Positions 8,979 through 17,199 of a stretch of DNA of 64,000 bases are shown piece by piece. The position numbers were made by a program, and so were the translations under genes. How positions within the stretch are numbered: the first letter of the stretch is position 1; every line of letters begins with the position of its first letter. Source of the DNA: Permianibacter fluminis. GTDB taxonomy: Bacteria > Pseudomonadota > Gammaproteobacteria > Enterobacterales > Permianibacteraceae. The notes below the pieces were generated by a model. The model was given only the letters and a program-made list of their open reading frames with translations, was not told the DNA's origin and made no database searches. The DNA lies in NCBI RefSeq assembly GCF_013179735.1, contig NZ_JABMEG010000001.1, forward strand, positions 2,232,001 through 2,296,000, written 5' to 3'.

Positions 8979-9915
8979 CGGTTACCTCGCGTCGCAAGGC
9001 GGCACCGATGGCCAACCAGCCAGCCACCAGCGTTTTTTGCTCGGCGGGATTGTCCATTGGCACCAGCGTCGGCAGATCGAGCGCCGCGACGGTGACACCG
9101 AGATTGTCGCGCAGCAGTGGCAACAACCCGTTCAGTTCTTCCGGCAGCGGCGGCAGCAGCAGCCGCGCGACCGGCCGGCGAGCGATTTGGCTTTCGTAGT
9201 AATCGAGCGTGCGCTGAATTTCCAGCAGCAATTGTTCCTGCGCCTGGCTGTTGTCGAGTCCACTGAACAGCAAACGCAAATCACCGATGCCGGACAGTTG
9301 CCGTGACACCGCCAGTTCATTGCCGTGGTAGAGATACAACGCGCAGCCGCGACTGGCGGGCGCCAAGACTGCAGCGCTATTCAGCGGCGGCGCCAACCGC
9401 AGCAGCAAATTGCGCGCGCACAGTTCCGGAATGTCGATGGCGCGAATCTCCAGCCCGGCCGCCAGAATGGCCTCGACATACGGTTTGATGCGCGCCTTGT
9501 GGCTGACCGCGACAAACAACCGTTCAGGGCCACTGCGACCGGCCACTGCGGGCGGTGAGAAGCTGTCGAGCGCGGCTTCGGTGGCGGGAAAATCGATCAC
9601 GTCGCGCAGTGCCCAGGCTAGCGCGGCATTGCGTTCGGCCGGCGGCACATTGGGCGCATCGGCCTGTTGCAGCCGATACAGCTCCGGCGACAGGCAGACC
9701 ACGACGGCCTGTCCATCCCATTCGAGCTTGTCACGGAGTTGTTGCAGGCGGCTGGCAAACTCGCCGAGATTGCCAAACTCCTGATGTTGCAGATGCAGCA
9801 GTCGAGGGGCATCGGCATCGGGACTGAGCCGGGCGAGGGCAAAAGCTTGCGGCGTCAATATCAGCCCGAGTGCGGTGGCAGTCGAGCGGCGTGAACGGCG
9901 GCCGAACAATCGCAA
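8965..9915 (-). CDS. mshI: MSHA biogenesis protein MshI (PilM-like actin fold)
   Basis: A 316-residue cytoplasmic protein with the MshI/PilM pattern: an N-terminal basic MRLFGRRSRR, then strand-like LGLILTPQAFALARL and internal blocks such as WALRDVIDFPATEAALDSF and YLYHGNELAVSRQLSG. PilM-type proteins are actin-like and dock onto the PilN-like partner. The start codon is TTG at 9915; a GGGGA stretch about 10 nt upstream is the only candidate ribosome site, and another in-frame TTG lies at 9909. This is the first gene of the operon here; the EAL/GGDEF-like mshH found upstream in Vibrio is absent. Confidence 0.85.
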   Translation of the reverse strand: MRLFGRRSRRSTATALGLILTPQAFALARLSPDADAPRLLHLQHQEFGNLGEFASRLQQLRDKLEWDGQAVVVCLSPELYRLQQADAPNVPPAERNAALAWALRDVIDFPATEAALDSFSPPAVAGRSGPERLFVAVSHKARIKPYVEAILAAGLEIRAIDIPELCARNLLLRLAPPLNSAAVLAPASRGCALYLYHGNELAVSRQLSGIGDLRLLFSGLDNSQAQEQLLLEIQRTLDYYESQIARRPVARLLLPPLPEELNGLLPLLRDNLGVTVAALDLPTLVPMDNPAEQKTLVAGWLAIGAALRREVTDAAD

Positions 9916-10232
9916 GTCTGGAGTCCCCTGTTTTTCTTATTTCGGACCGATACTTTCAAACCGGCAGTTTCAAACCGTCTGCGGCGCCGAGCTTGCGGCT
10001 CAGCCAGTCGGTCCGGACAGCCAGCGGAAAGCGGCACCGGTGCTTGGTGCTTCCGTCTCAAGTTAAGCACAAGTTATTGATCTAGCCAGTTTTGCTGGAC
10101 GCTTTTTTTCCCAAAACGCTGCAATGTCCGCGTTGCCGCGCAGCGCGCGGGCAGGGGAGAATGCCCTGCCATTCCGGGCCGTTTCGTGCCCGGACCGGAC
10201 ACCGTTCAGACCCCGCAAACAGGAGCTCAACC
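9916..10232. other. Divergent intergenic region between msh operon and gst-like gene
   Basis: There is no coding region. It should hold the promoter of the minus-strand msh operon and that of the plus-strand gene starting at 10233. A perfect 10-bp direct repeat lies about 40-60 nt upstream of mshI (separate entry). The gst-like gene has a good AGGAG ribosome site at 10221-10225. No clear sigma-70 promoter could be fixed by eye. Confidence 0.5.
9954..9977. repeat. Direct repeat upstream of msh operon
   Basis: TTTCAAACCG occurs at 9954-9963 and again at 9968-9977, a period of 14 nt. Read on the minus strand the units are CGGTTTGAAA and each includes a TTGAAA that resembles a -35 element. The position 40-60 nt upstream of the mshI start suits a promoter or activator site. 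No binding protein can be named. Confidence 0.5.
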
Positions 10233-10892
10233 ATGTATCAGCTGTATGGCTTTATCGGCTCGGCCAGCCTGGCCCCGCGTATGGTGCTGGAGGAGCTCGG
10301 CCTGCCGTATCAGTTTGTCCGGCTCGATGCCGACAAGGGCGAGCACAAGACCGATGCCTATCTGAAGCTGAATCCGAATGCCCGGGTGCCGACCCTGGTG
10401 GATGGCGACATGGTGCTGTTCGAGTCGGCCGCCATCTGCCTGTATCTGGCTGACCGGCATCCGAACAGTCACTTAGTACCGGCATTGACCCATCCTGCCC
10501 GCGGCCAGCTGTACAAGTGGCTGATGTTTCTGACCAACAGCCTGCAGCCGGCGCTGATCGCCTATTTCTACCCGGACCGGCTCAGCACCGATCCGGCGCA
10601 TGGCCCGGCCATCAAGGCCCGAGCCGAGCAGAACGCCGATGCGCTGTATCAGCAGATCGACAAGGCGCTGGCCGAACACGGTCCGTATCTGCTCGGCAGC
10701 GAGTTCTCGGTCGCCGATTTGTTCCTGTTCATGCTGATCCGCTGGGGCCGCTGGTTCGGCCAGCCGCCGGTCAGCAAATACCCGCATCTGCAGCAACTGG
10801 TGCAGTTCGTCAGCGAGCGGCCGGCCGTGCGCAAGACCTTTGAACTGGAAGGCATTCCGGCGCCTTACTGCCTGTTGCCGGCCAAGGCCTGA
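10233..10892 (+). CDS. Glutathione S-transferase family protein
   Basis: A 219-residue cytosolic protein with a thioredoxin-like N-terminal domain (about 1-80) and an all-helical C-terminal domain. The N-terminus MYQLYGFIGSASLAPRMVLE puts a Ser rather than Cys or Tyr at the catalytic helix start, as in theta/zeta/beta-like classes. The glutathione-binding block is NPNARVPTLVDGD followed by ESAAICLYLAD. The helical domain has the N-capping box segment GSEFSVADLFL. I chose the ATG at 10233 because it has AGGAG eight nt upstream and gives the normal GST N-terminus. The substrate is unknown. It stands alone, between the msh operon and a response regulator. Confidence 0.9.
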   Translation: MYQLYGFIGSASLAPRMVLEELGLPYQFVRLDADKGEHKTDAYLKLNPNARVPTLVDGDMVLFESAAICLYLADRHPNSHLVPALTHPARGQLYKWLMFLTNSLQPALIAYFYPDRLSTDPAHGPAIKARAEQNADALYQQIDKALAEHGPYLLGSEFSVADLFLFMLIRWGRWFGQPPVSKYPHLQQLVQFVSERPAVRKTFELEGIPAPYCLLPAKA

Positions 10893-10904
10893 TCCATTTG
10901 CCGC

Positions 10905-10931
10905 GCCGGTCCGGCTGCCGGCCGGACCGGC
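10905..10931 (+). terminator. GC-rich hairpin after gst-like gene
   Basis: GCCGGTCCGGC (10905-10915) and GCCGGACCGGC (10921-10931) form an 11-bp stem with a 5-nt loop just after the stop at 10892. There is no T tract, so termination is uncertain. It is followed at once by a second inverted repeat, CAGAACTCG (10931-10939) and CGAGTTCTG (10952-10960), in front of the next gene. Confidence 0.4.
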
Positions 10932-10977
10932 AGAACTCGCCTACACTTGGCCGAGTTCTGGTTGGTTGTGGGTCATC

Positions 10978-11772
10978 ATGGCGCGCCTTGCGGTATCCGA
11001 TTTGAGTCTGCTGGTGGTTGAGCCATCGGCCATCCAGCAGAAAATTTTCCTGCAGCATCTGCGCGACGCAAAGGTGCATCAAGTCGAAGTGGTTGGCAGC
11101 GGCGCCGAAGCGCTGGCGGAATTGAACCGGCATCTGCCGGATCTGCTGATCAGTTCGTATTACCTGCCGGACATGACCGCCGTCGAGCTGGTGCATCAGC
11201 TGCGCCAGGAGACGCGTTTCCAGAATCTGCCGTTCATGCTGGTGTCGAGTGAAACCCGCTTTTCGATGCTCGATCCGATCCGGCAGGCAGGTGTGGTTGC
11301 CATCCTGCCCAAACCGTTCACGGCCGACGATATCGTCCGTGGCCTCAAGGCCGGTCTGCATTACGTCGAGCCGGATGAACTGCAGCTCGATTCCTGGGAT
11401 GTGAAAACGCTGCGGGTGCTGGTGGTGGATGACAGCGCGCTGGCGCGCCGGCACATTTCCCGCGTGCTCGGCGACATGGGCATCAGCCAGATCACGACGG
11501 CGGAAAATGGCCGCGATGGGGTCGCCAAATTTGCTGCCGGTACCTTTGATTTGGTGGTCACCGATTACAACATGCCGGAGATGGACGGTCAGGAGTTGGT
11601 CACCGCGATACGCCAGCGCGAAGATGGCGCTTATGTGCCGATCCTGATGGTGACCAGCGAGCAGAATTCGACCCGCTTGGACATGGTCGCGCAAGCCGGG
11701 GTGTCGGCGCTGTGTGACAAGCCGTTTGAACCGGATTCGGTCCGGCAGCTATTGCGTTCCGTGCTCGGCTGA
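10978..11772 (+). CDS. Tandem receiver-domain response regulator, first receiver degenerate
   Basis: A 264-residue protein made of two CheY-like receiver domains and nothing else. The second (about residues 145-264) is intact: acidic pair D151-D152 (VVDDS), phosphoacceptor D196 (VVTDYNMPEMDG) and K248 (CDKPF). The first (about residues 8-125) has E15-P16 in place of the acidic pair and Ser60 in place of the phosphoacceptor Asp (LLISSYYLPDM), but keeps the Lys in LPKPF; it is a pseudo-receiver. There is no DNA-binding or enzymatic output domain, so it probably acts through protein contacts. I chose the ATG at 10978 because it begins right before the first beta strand. No sensor kinase is nearby. 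Confidence 0.88.
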   Translation: MARLAVSDLSLLVVEPSAIQQKIFLQHLRDAKVHQVEVVGSGAEALAELNRHLPDLLISSYYLPDMTAVELVHQLRQETRFQNLPFMLVSSETRFSMLDPIRQAGVVAILPKPFTADDIVRGLKAGLHYVEPDELQLDSWDVKTLRVLVVDDSALARRHISRVLGDMGISQITTAENGRDGVAKFAAGTFDLVVTDYNMPEMDGQELVTAIRQREDGAYVPILMVTSEQNSTRLDMVAQAGVSALCDKPFEPDSVRQLLRSVLG

Positions 11773-11878
11773 GCGGGCGTAGCAGCTCAAACTGCGGATC
11801 AAATCGCCGATCGAATCGCCGTGCGATTTGCCATCAGATTCTGCCTCCACCGTGTAACTGAAGCGCGCGCACTGTGGC

Positions 11879-13186
11879 TCAACCGTTTGCGCTGTCATCG
11901 CGATACAGCGACGGCATCACCTTCACGGCTTTGATCATGTTGTCCTTGACCTGCACGATCTCCATCGGGTAACCGTACAGCCGGACACAGGTGCCGGACG
12001 TTGGCAGCGTTTCCAGGTATTCCAGCAACAAACCGTTCAGTGTTTTCGGGCCGTCGGTCGGCAATTGCCAGTGCTGGCTGCGGACCAGATCGCGAATGGC
12101 AGCGCCACCTTCGACCATGACATGACCGTCTGCGGTTGGCGAAGTGTCCTTGTTGATCTGGGTCGCGATGTCGGTGGTAAATTCGCCGACGATTTCTTCC
12201 AGAATATCTTCCAGCGTGACCAGCCCCTGAATGTCGCCGTACTCATCAACGACCAGGCCAATCCGGCGGCGATTGCGCTGGAAATTCAGCAATTGGGTGG
12301 TCAGCGGCGTGCCTACCGGGACAAAGTAGGGCTGGCGCAGCGCCTGTTTCAAGTCTTCATCGCTGAACTCGTCCTGGGCCACCAGATTCAGCGCGTCACG
12401 GGCGTGCAAAAAGCCCTCGACGTTGTTGATGTCACCGCGCCAGACCAGCAGACGGGTGTGCTGGCAATGCAGTAAAGTCGGCATGATTTCTTCGCGTGGC
12501 ATGTCCAGATCAATGCCGAAAATGTCATGCCGCGACACCATGATGTCATCGACCGTGACTTTTTCCAGATCCAGAATGCTGAGCAGCATTTTCTGGTGCC
12601 GGCGCGAGATAAAGGTGCCGGCTTCGTTGACCACCGAGCGCAGCTCTTCTGCGCTCAGGGCATCGTGGCCGTGCGCGCTGGTCTTGACGCCGAGCAGCCG
12701 CAGAAACCCGTTCGAGGCCCAGCTGGTTGCTTCGACAAATGGCCACAGGATGACGAGCAGTGGTTTCAGGAGGTAAGCGAACGGAAACGCGACCTTTTCC
12801 GGATACAGCGCGCCCAGCGTTTTCGGCGCTGCCTCGGCAAACACCAGCATGATGACGGAGATAACGCCGGTGGCGATCATCACGCCCCAGTCCTCGCCAA
12901 ACAGGCGCACCGACAGATAGGTGGCAATCGCGACAATCGCCGAGTTCAGCACGGTCATCACCAGCAGAATCAGACCGATGACGCGCTCCGGCGTCTCCAG
13001 CATCTTCTGGGTCATGCGGGCGGCAATATGACCGCTGCGGGCGAGATGGCGCAGGCGATAGCGGTTGATCGCCATGACGCCGAATTCTGCGGCGTTGAAC
13101 GCGGCAAAAACCACGATCAGTAACAACAGCAACAGCAGGATTTCGGTGGTATTTAAATTATCCACGAGGGCGGATTTCTGGCGCAT
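11879..13186 (-). CDS. corB: CNNM/CorB-type magnesium transporter family protein
   Basis: A 435-residue membrane protein of the CNNM / HlyC-CorC family (YfjD of E. coli). The N-terminal DUF21 region (about residues 10-190) has several membrane helices, including ILLLLLLLIVVFAAFNAAE and the SVIMLVFAEAAPKTLGALYP segment. A CBS pair follows (about 205-330; VSRHDIFGID, GLVVDEYGDIQGLVTLEDI) and then a CorC_HlyC domain to the end. Family members export or exchange Mg2+ and sense Mg-ATP through the CBS pair. It lies 50 nt downstream of ypjD on the same strand, the usual gammaproteobacterial pairing. Confidence 0.88.
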   Translation of the reverse strand: MRQKSALVDNLNTTEILLLLLLLIVVFAAFNAAEFGVMAINRYRLRHLARSGHIAARMTQKMLETPERVIGLILLVMTVLNSAIVAIATYLSVRLFGEDWGVMIATGVISVIMLVFAEAAPKTLGALYPEKVAFPFAYLLKPLLVILWPFVEATSWASNGFLRLLGVKTSAHGHDALSAEELRSVVNEAGTFISRRHQKMLLSILDLEKVTVDDIMVSRHDIFGIDLDMPREEIMPTLLHCQHTRLLVWRGDINNVEGFLHARDALNLVAQDEFSDEDLKQALRQPYFVPVGTPLTTQLLNFQRNRRRIGLVVDEYGDIQGLVTLEDILEEIVGEFTTDIATQINKDTSPTADGHVMVEGGAAIRDLVRSQHWQLPTDGPKTLNGLLLEYLETLPTSGTCVRLYGYPMEIVQVKDNMIKAVKVMPSLYRDDSANG

Positions 13187-13236
13187 CAGCCACGATGCGG
13201 AGGTATTGGCCGAATTCGGTTAAATGCAGCGCGGAC

Positions 13237-14034
13237 TCAGCCGCGGTGCAGCACATATTCCAACACGATACGGGTGCCAGCATACGACAGCGCCAGCAAG
13301 GCAAAACCGACCAAAGTCCAGCGCACCGCGATGCGACCTCGCCAGCCACGCTGCCAGCGGCCGAACAGCAACACCGCAAAGACCAACCATGACAGCACGG
13401 CAAATACCGGTTTGTGCAGCGGCTGGCTGGCGAACAGATCCGGCATGCCGATGACGGCAATCAGCAGCGCCAGCGTCAGCAAACCAAAGCCGGTGCTGAT
13501 CACCCGAAACAGAAAACTTTCCTGCAATTGCAAGGGCGGCAGCAGCGGCGACACCTGCATCGGCGCATGCCGCAGTTTTTGCTCCAGCCACCACAGCAGC
13601 AGTGCCTGCACTGCAGCGACCATCAGCAGGCTGTAGGCGAGCAGGGCGGAAAAAATATGCACCAGACTTGGCCAGGCGCCGGCGAGTTGCCGGACGTGAT
13701 CCGCCGGCATCAGCGGCAGTGCCAGCGAGAAGGCGGCGGCCAGCGGCAAGGCAAACAGCAGCAGCGGTGTCGCCAGTTGTTCGCCGGGGATCATCAGCAG
13801 CAGCACGATCAGCCAGCTGACCATGGCGGCGATGGGCAGAAAGCCGAGGTTTTGCCCGGTGGGTGTGTCGATGACCAGATGCAGCAGCACCGCCTGCAAC
13901 AGGGCGGGCAGCAACGCCAGCATCAGCACCCGATGACCGAGTCGAACCCCGTGACGCAGCTGGTGAAACATCCAGCCGGCCTGCAACAGATAAAACAGCG
14001 CAGTCAGTACGGCAAGCAAGAGTAAGGCGTTCAA
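13237..14034 (-). CDS. ypjD: YpjD-type cytochrome c assembly family membrane protein
   Basis: A 265-residue polytopic inner-membrane protein with about eight hydrophobic helices (for example LLLLAVLTALFYLLQAGW and MVSWLIVLLLMIPGEQLATP). It shows the CcsA/YpjD pattern WPSLVHIFSALLAYSLL, GMPDLF and KPVFAVLSWLVFAVLL. The reading frame has no ATG at the right place; TTG at 14034 gives the normal N-terminus (LNALLLLAVLTALFY), although the ribosome site is weak. The frame continues far upstream, but that extension is antisense to pelA. In most gammaproteobacteria ypjD is divergent from ffh; here ffh is 20 kb away. Confidence 0.8.
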   Translation of the reverse strand: MNALLLLAVLTALFYLLQAGWMFHQLRHGVRLGHRVLMLALLPALLQAVLLHLVIDTPTGQNLGFLPIAAMVSWLIVLLLMIPGEQLATPLLLFALPLAAAFSLALPLMPADHVRQLAGAWPSLVHIFSALLAYSLLMVAAVQALLLWWLEQKLRHAPMQVSPLLPPLQLQESFLFRVISTGFGLLTLALLIAVIGMPDLFASQPLHKPVFAVLSWLVFAVLLFGRWQRGWRGRIAVRWTLVGFALLALSYAGTRIVLEYVLHRG

Positions 14035-14292
14035 GTTTTGACCATCCGTACGGTGGCGGCGCGGGGAAAAGGACTGCGGCTGCAGGCCGCGGCTGGCGCT
14101 ATGGTCGCATAGCGCTTTGCCAAGGCCAAGGCCGTGCCGATTCGGTGGCCGGAATTGCCCTGACCAAGCGCCGCTTTCCACGCCGGTTTTCTCGCCAGTT
14201 GCCGGCCGGAGTCCGCTACAATTGAACCACCTTGCGCGCCCTTCCGGCGCGCGCTGTATTTTTCTGCCCCCAAACAGGCCCCGTCGCCAGCC

Positions 14293-17199
14293 ATGTTCGT
14301 TCCGGTTTTCGCGAGAGTTGTTACGGCGCTGGTCGCTGGCATGGCACTGCTGTCGGTGCTGGCGAGCGCGCCGGCCGCGGCACTGGAAGCGCAGGATATT
14401 GCGTTCTACTACGGTACCCGGCCGCCGGTTGATGCGCTGCGCCATTACGATCAGGTTGTCGTTCAGCCCAATCAGTTGCTGCCAGATGAAGCGGCGGCGC
14501 TCCTCGCCAGCGGGCCGCGCATTTTCGCCTATGTCTCGGTCGGCGAGGTGGCGCGCAACTCGGTGGATCTGGCCCGCATCGATCAGGGCTGGGTGATCGG
14601 CAACAACAGCACCTGGAACAGCCTGGTGATGGATCTGGCCGGTGCGGGCTGGCGCGAATTTCTGTTGCGCGAGCATTTCACGCCGCTCTGGCAGCAGGGT
14701 TATCGGGCCTTCTTTCTCGACACCATGGACAGCTACCTGCTGGCGGCCAAAGACGGCGCGCCGCGCCAGCGTCAGGAAGACGGCATGGTGGCGCTGCTGG
14801 CCGAAATCAAACAGCGTTTCCCCGGCGTACAGCTGATTTTCAACCGCGGTTTTGAATTGCTGGATCGCGATGCCCGTTATGCCGACGGCATTCTGGCCGA
14901 GTCGCTGTTTCAGGGTTATGACCCGGTCGCGAAAAAGCACGGCCCGACACCGGAAGCCAATCGGACCTGGCTTATCAGCCAGCTGCGCCGGGCCCGTGAT
15001 CAGTTCGGTATTCCGGTCACTGTCATCGATTACGTCGATCCGGGCGACTGGACCACCGCCGAAGCCACGGCGCGCAAGATTCTCGAACTGGGTTTCATGC
15101 CCTGGGTGGCCAACGGCGACTTGACCTGGCTTGGTCAGGGCCGCATCCGGCATGTGCCGCGCACCTTGTTGGCACTCATCGATGGTGGTGGCGACAGCGC
15201 CGGCGAAGGTCAGCTCGACAGCCCACTGTTCAAACATCTGGCCTTGCCGCTCGAGTACGAAGGTTACGCACTCGACTACCTGAATATCGAACAGGACCAG
15301 TTGCCGGGTGAGCCGCTGTTGGGCCGTTACGCGGGCGTGGTCAGCTGGCTCGGCGAGCGTTCCAGCGGCCAGCAGGCCGGGGTCTGCGCGCGCCTGCAGC
15401 CGGAAGTCAAAGTCGGTTTGCCGGTGGCGTTCTTCGGCAGTTTGCCGGCCGGGGCGGCGTGTCAGCAGTTGCTGGGCTATCAGCAGAACGGTCGCGCCGC
15501 CGGCACCGGTTTGCGCATCAGCGCGCAAGATCCGGCCATCGGCAAATTGGGCACGGCACCGGCGCTGCGGCAATGGGGTTTGCCGGACGTTCGGGTCGGC
15601 AACAGCAACCAGACCTGGCTGCAACTGACCGATGCCGGCGGCAACCAGTTTGATCCGATTCAGATCGGCAGTTTCGGTGGCCTCGCACTGCAACCCTATG
15701 TCATGCAATACGGTGCCGATGGCAGTGCCAGCTGGTTGCTGGATCCGTTTACGTTTTTGCGGGCCGCGCTGCGCTTGCCGGTGCAGCCGGCCTTTGAACT
15801 CAGCACCGACAATGGTCGCCGCATCGGTTTGATCGACATCCGTGGTGATCGCTTGGCCACGCCGACTGACAACGGTGAACGTGCCGCCGGCAAACTGCAG
15901 GAACTGCTGAGCAAAACGTCGTTGCCGGCGACGCTGGCCTTGATTGAGGCCGAATTCGACGCGCCGGGTTTGACCGACAGTGAACAGGCGCAGCGGCAAG
16001 CCGCGTTGAAACCGCTGCTGGAGTTGCCGCAGCTGGAACTGGCCGCCCACACCTATTCGCATCCGTATTTCTGGCCGGTGTTTGATGGCCAGCGCGATTA
16101 CAGCGCGCTGGCGCATTTGTACAGCGTGCAGATTCCGAATTACGCCGCCGATTTGCCGCGCGAAATTGCCAAGCCGTTCGACTGGCTCAATGGCCTGCAT
16201 CGGGAGACATCGAGTCGTTGGTTCGGCAATGCCGCGAGTACCCGCAATGCCGCGCTGCTGATCTGGTCCGGCGATGGCAAACCCGGGCCGGCGGCGCTCG
16301 CCACAGCGCAGCGCGCCGGTGTTGGTCATTACGGTGGCGGCGGCATTGACTGGCGATTCGGACCGCTGAAACTGGCGCAACTGGCGCCGGCAGCGCGGCC
16401 CACACGCTGGGGCACGCAAGTGCTGACGCCGCTGATAGACGAGAACAGTTTTGCCCGGCTCTGGTATGGCGAGGCGCTGAATTATCGCAAAGTGCTGGAC
16501 TGGAACCGGCAGCTCGGCGGTGGCAACAACGGTTTGGTGGGCGCGCGCCGGCTGAAGCCCTGGTCGCTGAGTTTTCACGCCGATGCCGTGCTGCGGCCAG
16601 CGGGCAGCGCGCTGTTGCACGAGTTGTTGACCGTGCAGGCGCAGGAGCCGTTGAATCATCTTTGGTTAAGCGAGTACGCGCAGCGGGTGCAGGCATTTCA
16701 GCACGCGAGTCTGGCGCGCGATCTCGATGGTCATTGGCGGGTCCAGGGCAATGGCCTGCACAGCCTGCGCATTCCGGCCAGCATGGGCTGGCCTGCCGCC
16801 AATGTGGCACTGGCTGGCGGCCACGAAGACAGCACTGGCCGCTATCTGCAACTCGGTGCGGATCAGGCGATCCTGCGTTTCAACGGCAAGACGCCGGAGT
16901 CGCTGTTGCTGGTCGATGCCAGTGCGCCGCTGAGCAGCTGGAGTCATGGCGATGACAACGACATCCGGTTTCGTTTTTCGCCGCGCGCCAGTGTCCAGTT
17001 CCGGATTCGCTTGCCGCGCAGTTGCCAATTGCAGCAGCACGGCAAAACGCTGAAAGCGCGCAGCGAAAATCCGCGCGCGGATACCGCTCGAACACAAACG
17101 TCGGCGGCCGTGAACAGCAATCGCAGTGAAGGGCTCAGCAGTTATGACTTGCGCGGTGATGCCGCGCTGGCGGAGGTTCAGCTTGTCTGCCCCCGCTAA
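14293..17199 (+). CDS. pelA: Pel polysaccharide hydrolase/deacetylase PelA
   Basis: A 968-residue secreted enzyme. The signal peptide ends near residue 32 (LSVLASAPAAA). A GH166-type glycosidase domain (about 35-290) has IAFYYG at its start and GILAESLFQGYDP, in which E203 corresponds to the likely catalytic Glu. A middle Rossmann-like region follows, then a polysaccharide deacetylase domain from about 500 with the metal-binding pair H586 and H590 (HTYSHPY). Where the DxD motif is expected the sequence reads DIRGD (515-519), so the first Asp of the pair is Arg517. In Pseudomonas PelA trims and deacetylates the Pel polymer in the periplasm. It is the first gene of the operon; the following gene overlaps its 3' end by 17 nt. 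Confidence 0.92.
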   Translation: MFVPVFARVVTALVAGMALLSVLASAPAAALEAQDIAFYYGTRPPVDALRHYDQVVVQPNQLLPDEAAALLASGPRIFAYVSVGEVARNSVDLARIDQGWVIGNNSTWNSLVMDLAGAGWREFLLREHFTPLWQQGYRAFFLDTMDSYLLAAKDGAPRQRQEDGMVALLAEIKQRFPGVQLIFNRGFELLDRDARYADGILAESLFQGYDPVAKKHGPTPEANRTWLISQLRRARDQFGIPVTVIDYVDPGDWTTAEATARKILELGFMPWVANGDLTWLGQGRIRHVPRTLLALIDGGGDSAGEGQLDSPLFKHLALPLEYEGYALDYLNIEQDQLPGEPLLGRYAGVVSWLGERSSGQQAGVCARLQPEVKVGLPVAFFGSLPAGAACQQLLGYQQNGRAAGTGLRISAQDPAIGKLGTAPALRQWGLPDVRVGNSNQTWLQLTDAGGNQFDPIQIGSFGGLALQPYVMQYGADGSASWLLDPFTFLRAALRLPVQPAFELSTDNGRRIGLIDIRGDRLATPTDNGERAAGKLQELLSKTSLPATLALIEAEFDAPGLTDSEQAQRQAALKPLLELPQLELAAHTYSHPYFWPVFDGQRDYSALAHLYSVQIPNYAADLPREIAKPFDWLNGLHRETSSRWFGNAASTRNAALLIWSGDGKPGPAALATAQRAGVGHYGGGGIDWRFGPLKLAQLAPAARPTRWGTQVLTPLIDENSFARLWYGEALNYRKVLDWNRQLGGGNNGLVGARRLKPWSLSFHADAVLRPAGSALLHELLTVQAQEPLNHLWLSEYAQRVQAFQHASLARDLDGHWRVQGNGLHSLRIPASMGWPAANVALAGGHEDSTGRYLQLGADQAILRFNGKTPESLLLVDASAPLSSWSHGDDNDIRFRFSPRASVQFRIRLPRSCQLQQHGKTLKARSENPRADTARTQTSAAVNSNRSEGLSSYDLRGDAALAEVQLVCPR

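Noticed and set aside
14035-16659. A very long minus-strand open frame continuing upstream of ypjD, antisense to pelA
   Set aside because: It is the mirror of pelA codons in a GC-rich gene. The translated part is Arg/Gln-rich without domains, whereas pelA on the plus strand has clear catalytic motifs. Only the part from TTG 14034 is membrane-protein-like.
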